Below are positions 40,649 to 49,029 of a stretch of 49,652 nucleotides of DNA, piece by piece. The stretch spans positions 1-49,652 of the forward strand of contig JBMNUI010000008.1 of the NCBI GenBank assembly GCA_050946195.1. Direction: 5' to 3'. The DNA comes from UMGS1002 sp050946195 (lineage in GTDB: Bacteria > Bacillota > Clostridia > Oscillospirales > CAG-272). The first letter of the stretch is position 1. Each line of letters begins with the position of its first letter. The notes below the pieces were generated by a model. That model made no database searches. It saw nothing but the letters and a program-made list of their open reading frames with translations, and was not told the DNA's origin. Position numbers and translations under genes: made by a program.

Positions 40649-42069
40649 TATCTTTTCTCCTTGGTTTTACCGACCAGAATATAGGAGCCACCGCCCGATT
40701 TGGTGACCTCCTCGGGTTCGATGCCGAGTTCGCGTGCCAGTATTTCCAGCACTGCCGGAGAGCAGAAACCGCCCTGGCAGCGCCCCATGCCGGCCCGAGT
40801 GCGGCGCTTTACGCCGTCAAGGTCGCGGGCACCGGGGTTCATCCTGATGGCGTCGACTATCTCGCCCTCGCTTATCCCCTCGCAGCGGCAGATAATTCTG
40901 CCGTACTTGCTGTTCTGCTTTATCAGCTTATTCCGCTCGTCAGGACTCATTTCGCTGAGCCCGTGAGCGGGCTTGCGGTAGGGATTGAAATTATCCTCCG
41001 GAACAAGTTCAAGCCCGAGCTCGGCCAGCATTTTCTTTACATACACGGCAATAGCCGGCGCGGCCGAAAGCCCCGGGCTGCCGATGCGCATCAGATGTAT
41101 GCAGCGCTCGCCCGGCTTTATGATGAAGTCATCATCGACCGAGCGCAGCCCGGCAAATGAGGTTATGACCTTCCAGTACGGAATATCCTTTACGGTTTTT
41201 CTGGTCTTCTCAAGTATTTCGTTGATGCCCTCGGGGGTCATTGAGGTGTCGTCCTTGTCCTCCCTCTCAATGGAGGTGGGGCCGAGCAGCAGGTTCCCGT
41301 GCACCGTCGGGGTGACAAGTATGCCCTTGCCGTGCTTTGTCGGGGTGGGGAATATGGTGTGCCGCACAAATCCCGAGCACTCGCGGTCAAGCAGCAGGTA
41401 CTCTCCCGCCCTCACGGTGCGCTGCAGATCCTCGCCGCCGGTGTAGGTGCAGACCTCGCCGGCATGCAGTCCGGCAGAGTTTATGAAATATTTTGCCGTA
41501 ATCCGGCCGGCCGGCGAAATAAGCTCGTAACCCCCGTCGCAGGGCCTGATTCCGGTCACCTGAAAATCGCGCCGCAACTCGGCGCCGTTGTCCATTGCGT
41601 TGCCCACCGCGGCGACGGTAAGCTCATACGGACAGGTAACGGCGCTGGTCGGCGCGTACAGGGCGCAGGATATGTTGTCGCTGAGCATCGGCTCCATCTC
41701 CCGCAGTTCCTCGCCGCAGACAATGCGAAGCCCCTTGACCCCGTTGGTCCTGCCGCGCTCGAGCAGTTCGTTGAGTATGTCCATCTCGTCCTCGGTGCCG
41801 GCCACCAATGCCCCGATGCGTTTATATGCCACCCCGAGCTCGGAGCACAACTCTTCGAACATCTCCGAGCCGCGCACATTGAGCAGGGCCTTGAGCGTTC
41901 CGGGTTTCGGGTCATAGCCGGCGTGAACAAGGGCGCTGTTGGCCTTTGATGCTCCCATCGCCACGTCGCCCTCTTTTTCAAGTATACAGATTTTGAGCCG
42001 GTATTTTGACAGCTCCCGTGCAATAAGCCCGCCGACAACTCCGGCGCCTATTATCGCAACATCGTACAT
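40648..42069 (-). CDS. GlpA-like FAD-dependent glycerol-3-phosphate dehydrogenase
   Basis: The 473-residue protein has a DAO-type FAD domain (YDVAIIGAGVVGGLIARELSKY, GASKANSALVHAGYD), a substrate region with YELTVAAVGNAMDNGAELR, and a C-terminal BFD-like [2Fe-2S] domain: ICRCEGISEGEIVDAI and GMGRCQGGFC supply four Cys. This matches anaerobic glycerol-3-phosphate dehydrogenase subunit A, which oxidises glycerol 3-phosphate to dihydroxyacetone phosphate. Exact substrate is inferred from family. The start at 42069 (MYDVAI) fits the FAD motif; the AAGAGG ribosome site is about 15 bases away. Promoter at 42137-42165. First gene of a three-gene operon. Confidence 0.9.
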   Translation of the reverse strand: MYDVAIIGAGVVGGLIARELSKYRLKICILEKEGDVAMGASKANSALVHAGYDPKPGTLKALLNVRGSEMFEELCSELGVAYKRIGALVAGTEDEMDILNELLERGRTNGVKGLRIVCGEELREMEPMLSDNISCALYAPTSAVTCPYELTVAAVGNAMDNGAELRRDFQVTGIRPCDGGYELISPAGRITAKYFINSAGLHAGEVCTYTGGEDLQRTVRAGEYLLLDRECSGFVRHTIFPTPTKHGKGILVTPTVHGNLLLGPTSIEREDKDDTSMTPEGINEILEKTRKTVKDIPYWKVITSFAGLRSVDDDFIIKPGERCIHLMRIGSPGLSAAPAIAVYVKKMLAELGLELVPEDNFNPYRKPAHGLSEMSPDERNKLIKQNSKYGRIICRCEGISEGEIVDAIRMNPGARDLDGVKRRTRAGMGRCQGGFCSPAVLEILARELGIEPEEVTKSGGGSYILVGKTKEKR

Positions 42070-42136
42070 TTTTGATAAATCATACCTCTTATTATTTATA
42101 ATTGCCCGAAAAAAGTCCGGGCAGATTTTCGAAGAT

Positions 42137-42165
42137 ATTGTAGCATTATTTGAAGAACATGTCAA
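42137..42165 (-). promoter_or_regulatory. Promoter of GlpA-like operon
   Basis: TTGACA-N17-TACAAT on the minus strand, about 70 bases upstream of the start. Confidence 0.85.
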
Positions 42166-42351
42166 GTGTTTTGAAAGAATTGAACGATTCGGTCCAAATA
42201 ACACAATTATACTGAATATTGCCTTCTCCTGCAAATTATAATTTTGTTGATTCGGTCAGTTTGCCGTGCCATACTGTTTTTTTACCTAATTTACGCCATG
42301 CCGTGGCCGCCATGCGCCGGGCGGCACAGGGTTTTGAGGTTTATGCTGCAC

Positions 42352-42396
42352 AAAAAGGAACCGCCGGGTTCACCATAAAGATGTACCCAGCGGTTT
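42352..42396 (-). terminator. Terminator after gdhA
   Basis: On the minus strand AACCGC and GGGT pair with ACCC and GCGGTT around a long loop, followed by CCTTTTTG. Confidence 0.78.
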
Positions 42397-42405
42397 ACAT
42401 AAAAC

Positions 42406-43740
42406 TCAGCAGGCTCCCTGCGCAGTCATAGCATTGACGACCTTCTCAAACCCGGCGATATTGGCGCCGGCGACATAGTTGCCTGCCATTCCGTATCTTT
42501 CGGCAGCGGTCTCTATGTTGTGGTATATGTTGACCATTATGTTTCTCAGCTTTGTGTCGACCTCCTCGAATGTCCAGGAAAGTCTGCCGCTGTTCTGGGA
42601 CATTTCAAGCCCGCTGACCGCGACGCCCCCGGCATTTGAGGCCTTTCCGGGGATAAAGAGTACCCCGTTCTCCTGCAGGTACTTGGTCGCCTCGATTGTG
42701 GTGGGCATATTTGCCCCTTCGACCACCGCAACAACCCCGTTTGCCACCAGCGCTTTGGCGTCGTCCAAAAACAGCTCGTTCTGGGTGGCGCAGGGCAGCG
42801 CGACATCACACTTGACGCTCCACACGCCGCGGCCTTCGTGGTACTCTGCCGTCGGGCGGTATTTGATGTATTCGGAAATGCGGGCGCGCCTTACCTCCTT
42901 GATTTCCTTGATTGCGGCAAGGTCGACGCCCTGCGGGTCATATATCCAGCCGGTCGAATCGCTCATGGTTACGACCACAGCCCCAAGCTGAATAGCCTTC
43001 TCGGCCGCGCAGGTCGCCACATTGCCTGCGCCGGATATCGCCACTCTTCTGCCGGCAAGGCTCATGCCGTGGCAGCGGAGCAGCTCCTCGGTTATATAGA
43101 GCAGGCCGTATCCGGTGGCCTCTTTTCTGGCAAGCGAGCCGCCGTAGGCAAGCCCCTTGCCTGTCAGTACCCCCTCAAAGCTGCCCTTTATGCGCTTGAA
43201 CTGCCCGAACATATAGCCGATTTCGCGCGCCCCGACTCCGATGTCTCCGGCCGGCACGTCGATGTCGGCGCCGATATATTTATATAGTTCAGTCATAAAT
43301 GACTGGCAGAACGACATGATTTCATGTTCTGATTTGCCCTTGGGGTCAAAATCCGAGCCGCCTTTTGCCCCGCCCATGGGCAGGCCGGTCAGCGAGTTTT
43401 TGAAGGTCTGCTCAAAGCCCAGAAACTTGATAATGCTCAGGTTAACCGAGGGATGAAACCTGATTCCGCCCTTGTACGGGCCGATTGCATTGTTGAACTG
43501 GACACGGTAGCCGGTGTTAACGCGAATATTCCCCGCGTCGTCCACCCACGGCACGCGGAAGATTATCTGGCGGTCGGGCTCGGCGAGTCTTTCAAGCACC
43601 GCTTCTTTTTTGTAAAAATCCTCGTTTTTTGAGATGACGGGCTCAAGTGTCTCAAATACTTCCTTCATTGCCTGAAGAAATTCCGGCTGATACGGGTACT
43701 TCCGGTTGACGTCAGCCAGCACGTCATTCAAGTAGCTCAT
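42406..43740 (-). CDS. gdhA: NADP-type glutamate dehydrogenase
   Basis: The enzyme reductively aminates 2-oxoglutarate with ammonia to glutamate, or the reverse. The 444-residue length is that of the hexameric bacterial type. Visible are the substrate region GPYKGGIRFHPSVN, the catalytic Lys in GLPMGGAKGGSDFDPKGKS, DIDVPAGDIGVGAREIGYM and the nucleotide motif RVAISGAGNVATCAAEKA. ATG at 43740 has AAGGAG 12 bases upstream. Promoter at 43781-43809 and terminator downstream show a single-gene unit, back-to-back with the rimO-pgsA promoter. Confidence 0.96.
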   Translation of the reverse strand: MSYLNDVLADVNRKYPYQPEFLQAMKEVFETLEPVISKNEDFYKKEAVLERLAEPDRQIIFRVPWVDDAGNIRVNTGYRVQFNNAIGPYKGGIRFHPSVNLSIIKFLGFEQTFKNSLTGLPMGGAKGGSDFDPKGKSEHEIMSFCQSFMTELYKYIGADIDVPAGDIGVGAREIGYMFGQFKRIKGSFEGVLTGKGLAYGGSLARKEATGYGLLYITEELLRCHGMSLAGRRVAISGAGNVATCAAEKAIQLGAVVVTMSDSTGWIYDPQGVDLAAIKEIKEVRRARISEYIKYRPTAEYHEGRGVWSVKCDVALPCATQNELFLDDAKALVANGVVAVVEGANMPTTIEATKYLQENGVLFIPGKASNAGGVAVSGLEMSQNSGRLSWTFEEVDTKLRNIMVNIYHNIETAAERYGMAGNYVAGANIAGFEKVVNAMTAQGAC

Positions 43741-43780
43741 TTTGTACTCTTGCTCCTTATTATTGCAATGTTTGTTAAGC

Positions 43781-43809
43781 ATAATAGCATGTCGGCGCCG
43801 GTTTGTCAA
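43781..43809 (-). promoter_or_regulatory. Promoter of gdhA
   Basis: TTGACA-N17-TATTAT on the minus strand, about 40 bases upstream of the start. Confidence 0.88.
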
Positions 43810-43877
43810 TAAATTATTGATATAAAACCAAAAAATCGCAAGTGTTACATGAGTATCCTGCATAATGTATATATTTC

Positions 43878-43906
43878 TTGACATTATCGGCCGTATGTGT
43901 TATTAT
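43878..43906 (+). promoter_or_regulatory. Promoter of rimO-pgsA
   Basis: TTGACA-N17-TATTAT on the plus strand. The short leader contains a 9-bp hairpin (ACTCGGCAA with TTGCCGGGT) at about 43922-43945. Confidence 0.88.
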
Positions 43907-43972
43907 GATACAGACAGCTACACTCGGCAAGTCTTATTGCCGGGTGCTTTCCGGATAAGGAACAACAAATTA

Positions 43973-44847
43973 ATGAAAATCGGATTTATCTCGCTCGGTT
44001 GTCCCAAAAACCGGATTGACACCGAGATTATGCTTCACGAAGTATTGTCGGCTGGCTATGAGGTGACGCAAAACGAAACCGAAGCCGACATAATAGTCAT
44101 AAACACCTGCGCGTTTATTGAATCTGCAAAGCGCGAGTCGATAGACGACATACTTGACGTCGCCCGGCTCAAGGAGAACCGGGGACTTCGCGGTATAATT
44201 GTAACCGGCTGCCTTTCTGAACGCTACCGCGACAGCATATTCGACGAGCTGCCCGAGGTCGACGCCCTGCTCGGTGTCGGCAGCATTCACAATATCGTCG
44301 AGGCTATTGAGTCGGTGGCCGTCCGGGGCAGGCGAGGGGCCAAAAAAAAGCACTCCTCATTTGAGAGCTGCGGAAATTTCAGCGGCAAGCGGGTGCTGAC
44401 CACCCCGAACTATTGGGCATATCTGAAAATCGCCGAGGGCTGCGACAACCGCTGTGCATACTGCGCCATCCCATACATCCGCGGCCCCTTCCGTTCGCGG
44501 CCGATTGAAGACATAATAAAAGAAGCAAAGCAGCTTGAGAAACTCGGCGTGCGCGAGCTCAATCTTGTGGCGCAGGACACCACGCGCTACGGGCTTGACA
44601 TCTACGGGAAACCTGCCCTGCCGAGCCTTTTGCGCTCACCGTTTTGTGCGAGGGCTATGACAAGGCCGGCAGAAGATACTTCGGCAGGAGCGAGGCCGAC
44701 GCGCCCGAGATAGACGGACTTGTTTATTTTAAGTCTGAGAGGAAAATTGCACCCGGCAGCTTTGTTATGGTAACCATAACCGATGCCCTTGACTATGACC
44801 TTGTCGGCAGGGCTGAGGCACCGCAACCGAAAGGAGTCACGGTATGA
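43973..44847 (+). pseudogene. rimO: Ribosomal protein S12 methylthiotransferase, internal deletion
   Basis: RimO adds a methylthio group to an Asp of ribosomal protein S12 using two iron-sulfur clusters. The first 221 residues match well: GFISLGCPKNRIDTE, further Cys in INTCAFIESAKR and VTGCLSERYR, and the radical-SAM EGCDNRCAYCAIPYIRGPFRSR. The frame then jumps at about 44632: the original frame reads junk to a stop near 44713, while the next frame encodes the true C-terminal TRAM domain (EGYDKAGRRYFGRSEADAPEIDG to DALDYDLVGR), ending at 44847. Roughly 150 residues of the SAM barrel and linker are absent and the deletion is not a multiple of three. Both ends overlap neighbouring gene logic: the stop overlaps pgsA (ATGA). 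Confidence 0.88.
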
Positions 44848-45461
44848 ATCTTCCGAACAAGCTAACAACCGCGCGGATAGTCATGATTCCGGCCCTGATT
44901 GCGGTTATTATGCTCTCCGACTATCTCATTCCCAGAAATATCGGCTATATCGCGGCGGCGGTTCTTTTTGTGGCTATTTCCCTCACAGACTACTATGACG
45001 GGAAAATCGCCCGCAAGCGCAACATCGTTACCAACTTCGGCAAGTTCCTCGACCCGCTGGCAGACAAACTGCTGATAATCGGGACGATGCTTGCCATCCT
45101 CTATAAATTCAAATCAAATATAATCCGCCCCTACCTCTTCTGGGCGTTGCTCGCCGTGGTCTTCCGCGAGCTGATGGTGACCGGCCTGCGGCTTGTTGCT
45201 GTCAAATCAAGCGGTGAGGTCATCGCGGCCAACAAGCTCGGCAAAGCAAAGACGGTGACCCAGATAGTATGCGTACTGACAGTGCTGCTCGAGCCGGTGC
45301 TGCAGGATGTAATCGAGTATTTCTTGCGCGACTCGGGCAGAGAATACGTCCTGCACGATATATTTCCGCTGTCGCTGGCCTCGATTGCCGTCATGACCTT
45401 TTTCACGGTTCTGTCCGGGGTTATGTATGTTGTGAAGTACAGGCGTTACTTAAAGCAGTAA
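44844..45461 (+). CDS. pgsA: CDP-diacylglycerol--glycerol-3-phosphate 3-phosphatidyltransferase
   Basis: The enzyme makes phosphatidylglycerol phosphate, the precursor of phosphatidylglycerol and cardiolipin. The 205-residue protein has five to six membrane segments and the CDP-alcohol phosphotransferase motif DYYDGKIARKRN then GKFLDPLADK, i.e. D-G-x2-A-R-x8-G-x3-D-x3-D with all catalytic Asp present. The start NLPNKLTTARIVMIP is typical. The ATG overlaps the rimO stop, and AAAGGAG lies upstream, so translation is coupled to the rimO C-terminal reading frame. Confidence 0.95.
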   Translation: MNLPNKLTTARIVMIPALIAVIMLSDYLIPRNIGYIAAAVLFVAISLTDYYDGKIARKRNIVTNFGKFLDPLADKLLIIGTMLAILYKFKSNIIRPYLFWALLAVVFRELMVTGLRLVAVKSSGEVIAANKLGKAKTVTQIVCVLTVLLEPVLQDVIEYFLRDSGREYVLHDIFPLSLASIAVMTFFTVLSGVMYVVKYRRYLKQ

Positions 45462-45464
45462 ACC

Positions 45465-45581
45465 TCACTCCCATACATCAGGATAGTTTCCGATGTCGTC
45501 AAAATCGCCCGAGGTCGTGATGATGTCCATCTCATAAATCGAAATTATCACTATGCTTGGGGCTTCGTACTCCTTGTTCAT
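45465..45581 (-). CDS. 38-residue acidic peptide with YEAP and ITTSGD motifs
   Basis: A short gene that is easy to miss: AGGAGGG lies seven bases before ATG at 45581 and the frame ends at TGA 45465-45467. The peptide starts MNKEYEAPSIVIISIYEMD and ends IITTSGDFDDIGNYPDVWE. It has nine acidic residues, one Lys, no Cys and no signal peptide. The plan (short basic/Glu start, YEAP, hydrophobic beta strand, ITTS then Gly/Asp-rich acidic tail) resembles a class of small unnamed peptides I associate with Clostridia genomes; I know no function for them, and a modified-peptide precursor is only one possibility. It lies downstream of the large GLUG protein gene on the same strand. Confidence 0.72.
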   Translation of the reverse strand: MNKEYEAPSIVIISIYEMDIITTSGDFDDIGNYPDVWE

Positions 45582-45611
45582 ATCTGCACCCTCCTTGTCG
45601 TTTGTTCTGGT

Positions 45612-45638
45612 CTGAAGGCTTTTCTTCAGGCTTTTTTA
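45612..45638 (+). terminator. Terminator facing rimO-pgsA
   Basis: CTGAAG-GCTTTT-CTTCAG is followed by GCTTTTTTATT on the plus strand, 150 bases after pgsA and beyond the small minus-strand peptide gene. Confidence 0.78.
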
Positions 45639-45645
45639 TTCTTGT

Positions 45646-47871
45646 TTACGGAACGTAGGAAATAACTATATCGACATCACCAAAAACGGTTATCGTGTAA
45701 TTGCCGGATATATCTTTTTGTGCCAGCTCGCCGTTGACAATAACCATAGGCTCGCCCTGCCCGGTGCCGTCCACCGAAAAGCAGATTCGGCTGCCGTATT
45801 TGGCTTCTCCGATGCTGCCGTCAATTAATATATATCCTACCTCACTTAAGATTGATACGCGGTAGGTTGTCAGAAAACCCTCGAGGATTCCGCGCGCCTC
45901 GAGCTTGTAGCGGCTGTATCCCCCGCCCGGCAGCGGATGTATGTATCCCTCATCCTGATTTTCTGTCGGGCTAATATCCGTGAGCGCCCTGTATGCCACA
46001 TGCTCGATGCTGCGCGAGTTTTCATCCGGGGAATACCGTGAAAAAACATAATAATCCACCCCGCCCAAGGTGTATTTTATGTATGAGACCGCCGAGAATT
46101 CGCGCCGGTATGCCGAGGGCGGGAGGTTTACAAGCGCGGCGTTGATGCAGATGTTGCCGTCGGAGGTGAGGACAATCCCCCGCTCGGCAGGTATGTTGAC
46201 ATAATAAAGACCGGTGGGGTTGGTGTTTTTTGACGGGTCATCAAAATCATATTGTTCAAACCCGGCTTGATGAAGACTGTCTATGTCAAATTTTTCAATG
46301 CTGTATGTAGCAAGGTAATCGGTGGGGACAATCAGGGTGCCGTATGATGGCTTGGTTTCGGGGTCGGAGAGGCTTTCGGCATATTCGATGTCCCCGCCCA
46401 AAACCAGCGAAGTGAACCTGATGCCGCTTATACTGTTGATTCTGACAGACGCGCCGGGCAGCATTTGAATTTTAAGCTCCCGGTTGCCGAAATGAAGTTT
46501 GCCGTCCTCCGAGCAGCCGTTGGCATATACCACTCCGTGGGATTTTTTTGTAGTGGGGTATTGGTCCGGGGTTTCGGTGTCTAAGTTCTGTCGGAAAAAT
46601 TCGCTGCCGGCAGTTTTATTCAGCAAAAAGGCAAGTTCGCCTGACACAAGTTGGTCATGGGAAAAGTAAAACCTGCCCTCAAGCGGTACCTCATCACCTT
46701 GATAATAGAGGCAGGTTGCATAACCTTCGGGGAAAAAGACATTCTCAATTGTCATATTTACGTTTTTTGTACTGTGTCTCAAGGCCGCACAGGTCGGGTA
46801 TACCCCTCTGGTAATCAAGCTACCCGAGGCATAGCAACCGCTGACCTGAACCTGCGTGCTGCAAACTCCCACCAGCCCCGAAGCATAGTAATCAGCGGTA
46901 ATGTTCCCGTAGCTAAAACAATATTCGATGTATAAATATTGAGCGGTTTTTGTGACACATCCAGTAATTCCGGCTGCAGACACCGCTGCGGTAATGTCAC
47001 CGCTGTTGCCTGAGCAGGCAATCAGCACGCTACTTGATGTGTTACAGTACCCGGCAATTCCGCCGGCATAACCTTTCGCCGAGCTTACGCCGGCATAATT
47101 ATAACAATATGATATTTCACACATATCCTCGGTAATTGCATGTCCGAGAATGCCACCGGCCTGCTTGTTTGCCGTAATGCTGCCATAGTTTTCACAGTCG
47201 AAAATTGCAATTGTGATACCTTTCGCATGTCCGCAAATCCCTCCTGCGTCGGTCAGACCAGTAATTATCCCTGAATTGGCACAGCCCGAGAAAAGAGCGG
47301 TCACCTCTTCATCAATCATGCCTGCCATCCCGCCGGCATATCCGTTGTCACCGCCGGCCTGAAGTCTGCCGCCGTATCGGCAGTTGTAAAAGCTCACACT
47401 TGCGTCAGCACTGTCTCCGCCGACATTTGCCGAGCCTGCAATACCGCCGGCAGGTCCATCCGCATGGATGTCGGCACGTGAATCTACATTATACAATTCG
47501 GCACCGCCCAAAATGCTGCAGGCCACGGCCCCGGCGCGGCCCGGGTATGGCGCACCTGCGGCGCCAACACTGCCCTCAATTTGAATGTTTTTCAGCTTTC
47601 CTGAAAAGAGAATAAACATCGGCACACCTTCAAGCGTGATGGTATGTCCTCCGCCGTCCAATGTGCCGGAAAATTCCCCGCCGTTCCATGAGCTTGTGAG
47701 GGTTATATTTTGTGACAGGTAATAAACACCGTCAGCAGACATATTGAGAAAATCGTCTTCACTGTCTATATACAAGGGGGAGGCAGCCGTCAGCGCCCCG
47801 GTTTCTACCGGGGTACAGTTGATTGTAATTGCCAGCATGACCAAGAGCAAGTATGCGAGGAGTTTTTTCAT
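45646..47871 (-). CDS. Large secreted GLUG-repeat protein
   Basis: The 741-residue product has a Sec signal peptide (MKKLLAYLLLVMLAI to about residue 40) and about eight GLUG-type repeats (about residues 105-370), e.g. PAGGIAGSAN, YAGGMAGMI, DAGGICGHAK, QAGGILGHA, YAGGIAGYCN and YASGLVGVCS, each joined to a CxNYGxI strand, which form a right-handed beta helix. The C-terminal half (about 420-741) has mixed strands and no known family. There is no anchor, LPXTG or lipobox, so it is released or held non-covalently. The ATG at 47871 follows AAAGGGGGGC. It is a paralogue-like partner of the anchored GLUG protein at 6467. Its promoter is perfect. Confidence 0.85.
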   Translation of the reverse strand: MKKLLAYLLLVMLAITINCTPVETGALTAASPLYIDSEDDFLNMSADGVYYLSQNITLTSSWNGGEFSGTLDGGGHTITLEGVPMFILFSGKLKNIQIEGSVGAAGAPYPGRAGAVACSILGGAELYNVDSRADIHADGPAGGIAGSANVGGDSADASVSFYNCRYGGRLQAGGDNGYAGGMAGMIDEEVTALFSGCANSGIITGLTDAGGICGHAKGITIAIFDCENYGSITANKQAGGILGHAITEDMCEISYCYNYAGVSSAKGYAGGIAGYCNTSSSVLIACSGNSGDITAAVSAAGITGCVTKTAQYLYIEYCFSYGNITADYYASGLVGVCSTQVQVSGCYASGSLITRGVYPTCAALRHSTKNVNMTIENVFFPEGYATCLYYQGDEVPLEGRFYFSHDQLVSGELAFLLNKTAGSEFFRQNLDTETPDQYPTTKKSHGVVYANGCSEDGKLHFGNRELKIQMLPGASVRINSISGIRFTSLVLGGDIEYAESLSDPETKPSYGTLIVPTDYLATYSIEKFDIDSLHQAGFEQYDFDDPSKNTNPTGLYYVNIPAERGIVLTSDGNICINAALVNLPPSAYRREFSAVSYIKYTLGGVDYYVFSRYSPDENSRSIEHVAYRALTDISPTENQDEGYIHPLPGGGYSRYKLEARGILEGFLTTYRVSILSEVGYILIDGSIGEAKYGSRICFSVDGTGQGEPMVIVNGELAQKDISGNYTITVFGDVDIVISYVP

Positions 47872-47895
47872 GGTATGCCCCCCTTTCTTTTTACA

Positions 47896-47924
47896 ATTAT
47901 ACACAATACGTCACATTCTGTCAA
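47896..47924 (-). promoter_or_regulatory. Promoter of large GLUG protein gene
   Basis: TTGACA-N17-TATAAT on the minus strand, 25 bases upstream of the ATG. Confidence 0.92.
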
Positions 47925-48035
47925 TATATTTATATAATGTCATAGAATATTTTTTATTATTATCCACAAACATCCATAATTAAAATATGGTTTTCTCGAT
48001 TAATGTCATAAAATGTAGATTACTAATGTGCAACA

Positions 48036-48127
48036 AAGCGCGGGTGGTGGACCCCGCGCTGTTTTATTAGGGATATTGTTTTGAATTTTTTTGAGGATGA
48101 GAGCGGGGGTTCGGGGGCAGCGCCCCC
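48036..48127 (+). repeat. Composite intergenic repeat, copy D (degraded)
   Basis: Module 1 (AGCGCGGG/CCCGCGCT, 48037-48060) and module 3 (GGGGGC-AGC-GCCCCC, 48113-48127) are intact, but the central palindrome is reduced to GTTTTGAATTTTTTTGAGG, so module 2 has decayed. It ends next to the pgeF terminator. Confidence 0.72.
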
Positions 48128-48160
48128 AAAAAAACATAAAGCGCTGGACGCGCTTTATGT
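48128..48160 (-). terminator. Terminator overlapping the pgeF stop
   Basis: On the minus strand ACATAAAGCGC pairs with GCGCTTTATGT and is followed by TTTTTT. The pgeF stop codon TAA lies within the 5' arm. Confidence 0.9.
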
Positions 48161-48976
48161 AGTCAGGTTTATCACCGAGAGCATAGTCCCGCGATGTTCA
48201 TGGTCCCGCCGGTGGGAGTAGAAGAGTTTTGGATTGCAGCAGGTACAGGAGTCGGAGATATCGATATTGCCGGGCGGGATACCGCAGGAGCGCAGCAGGT
48301 GTGCATTCAGACCCTTGAGGTCGGCATGCCACTTGTCGGGTCTTGTTTTGGACGGGCGAAAGCAGCGGGAGCAGATTTCAGCGCCCAGAGCGGTGAAGAA
48401 TTTATCTTTGAGGCCGGTGTCAATTTCAAAGCAGCACTGGCCGATTGCCGGCCCTATTGCGGCAAAAATCTGCCCGGGGCGGGCGCCGAGCGAAATCATC
48501 GCATTGACGCCGTGTACGGCAATTCCGGCAAGGGTGCCGCGCCAGCCGGCGTGTAGCGCCGCGGCGACAGCAGGTCTGCCGCTATCGTCTGTGGCGCAGA
48601 GCAGGATTGGCACGCAGTCGGCGGTCTTGACGCCGAGCGTCACCTGCGGGTCAGCGGTCACATAACCGTCGCAGCAGAGGTTACTCGGGGTATAGTACCC
48701 CAGCCCCCTGTCGGCGGCGGTGACCGTGCGGATGTTTGAGGAGTGAACCTGCCGCAGCGATATTACGCTGCAGGGGTCAAAGCCTGCCGCCTCGCTAAAA
48801 AGTCTGAGATTGTGCAGCACTGTCGCCTCGTCGTCGCCTCGGCCGAAGGCAAGGTTGAGCGACGCCGTATGCACAGCTTTGCTCACCCCGCCCACGCGGG
48901 CCGCAAAGCCGTGAGTGCAGGGGATGAGCTTTGATTTTATGTAGATTACGCCGTTCGGCGCGTGAACTATCTTCAT
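48155..48976 (-). CDS. pgeF: Purine nucleoside phosphorylase YfiH/LACC1 family
   Basis: A 273-residue member of the multicopper-polyphenol-oxidase-like (DUF152) family, now known as zinc-dependent purine nucleoside phosphorylases/adenosine deaminases; PgeF is also linked to peptidoglycan quality control in E. coli. Zinc ligands are visible: His in LRQVHSSNI, Cys in VKTADCVPILL and His in ALHAGWRGTLAG. The C-terminal FYSHRRDHEHRGTMLS is conserved. AAAGGG lies 11 bases upstream of the ATG. A terminator at 49001-49029 sits only 25 bases before the start, so expression may need read-through. Confidence 0.92.
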   Translation of the reverse strand: MKIVHAPNGVIYIKSKLIPCTHGFAARVGGVSKAVHTASLNLAFGRGDDEATVLHNLRLFSEAAGFDPCSVISLRQVHSSNIRTVTAADRGLGYYTPSNLCCDGYVTADPQVTLGVKTADCVPILLCATDDSGRPAVAAALHAGWRGTLAGIAVHGVNAMISLGARPGQIFAAIGPAIGQCCFEIDTGLKDKFFTALGAEICSRCFRPSKTRPDKWHADLKGLNAHLLRSCGIPPGNIDISDSCTCCNPKLFYSHRRDHEHRGTMLSVINLTT

Positions 48977-49000
48977 TTTGTCACTTGTCCCTTTGGGTGC

Positions 49001-49029
49001 AAAAACCGGGCAGCAACATGCCGCCCGGT
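49001..49029 (-). terminator. Terminator upstream of pgeF
   Basis: On the minus strand ACCGGGC pairs with GCCCGGT and is followed by TTTTTGC. It follows the stop of the membrane protein gene by about 12 bases and leaves 25 bases before the pgeF start. Confidence 0.88.
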
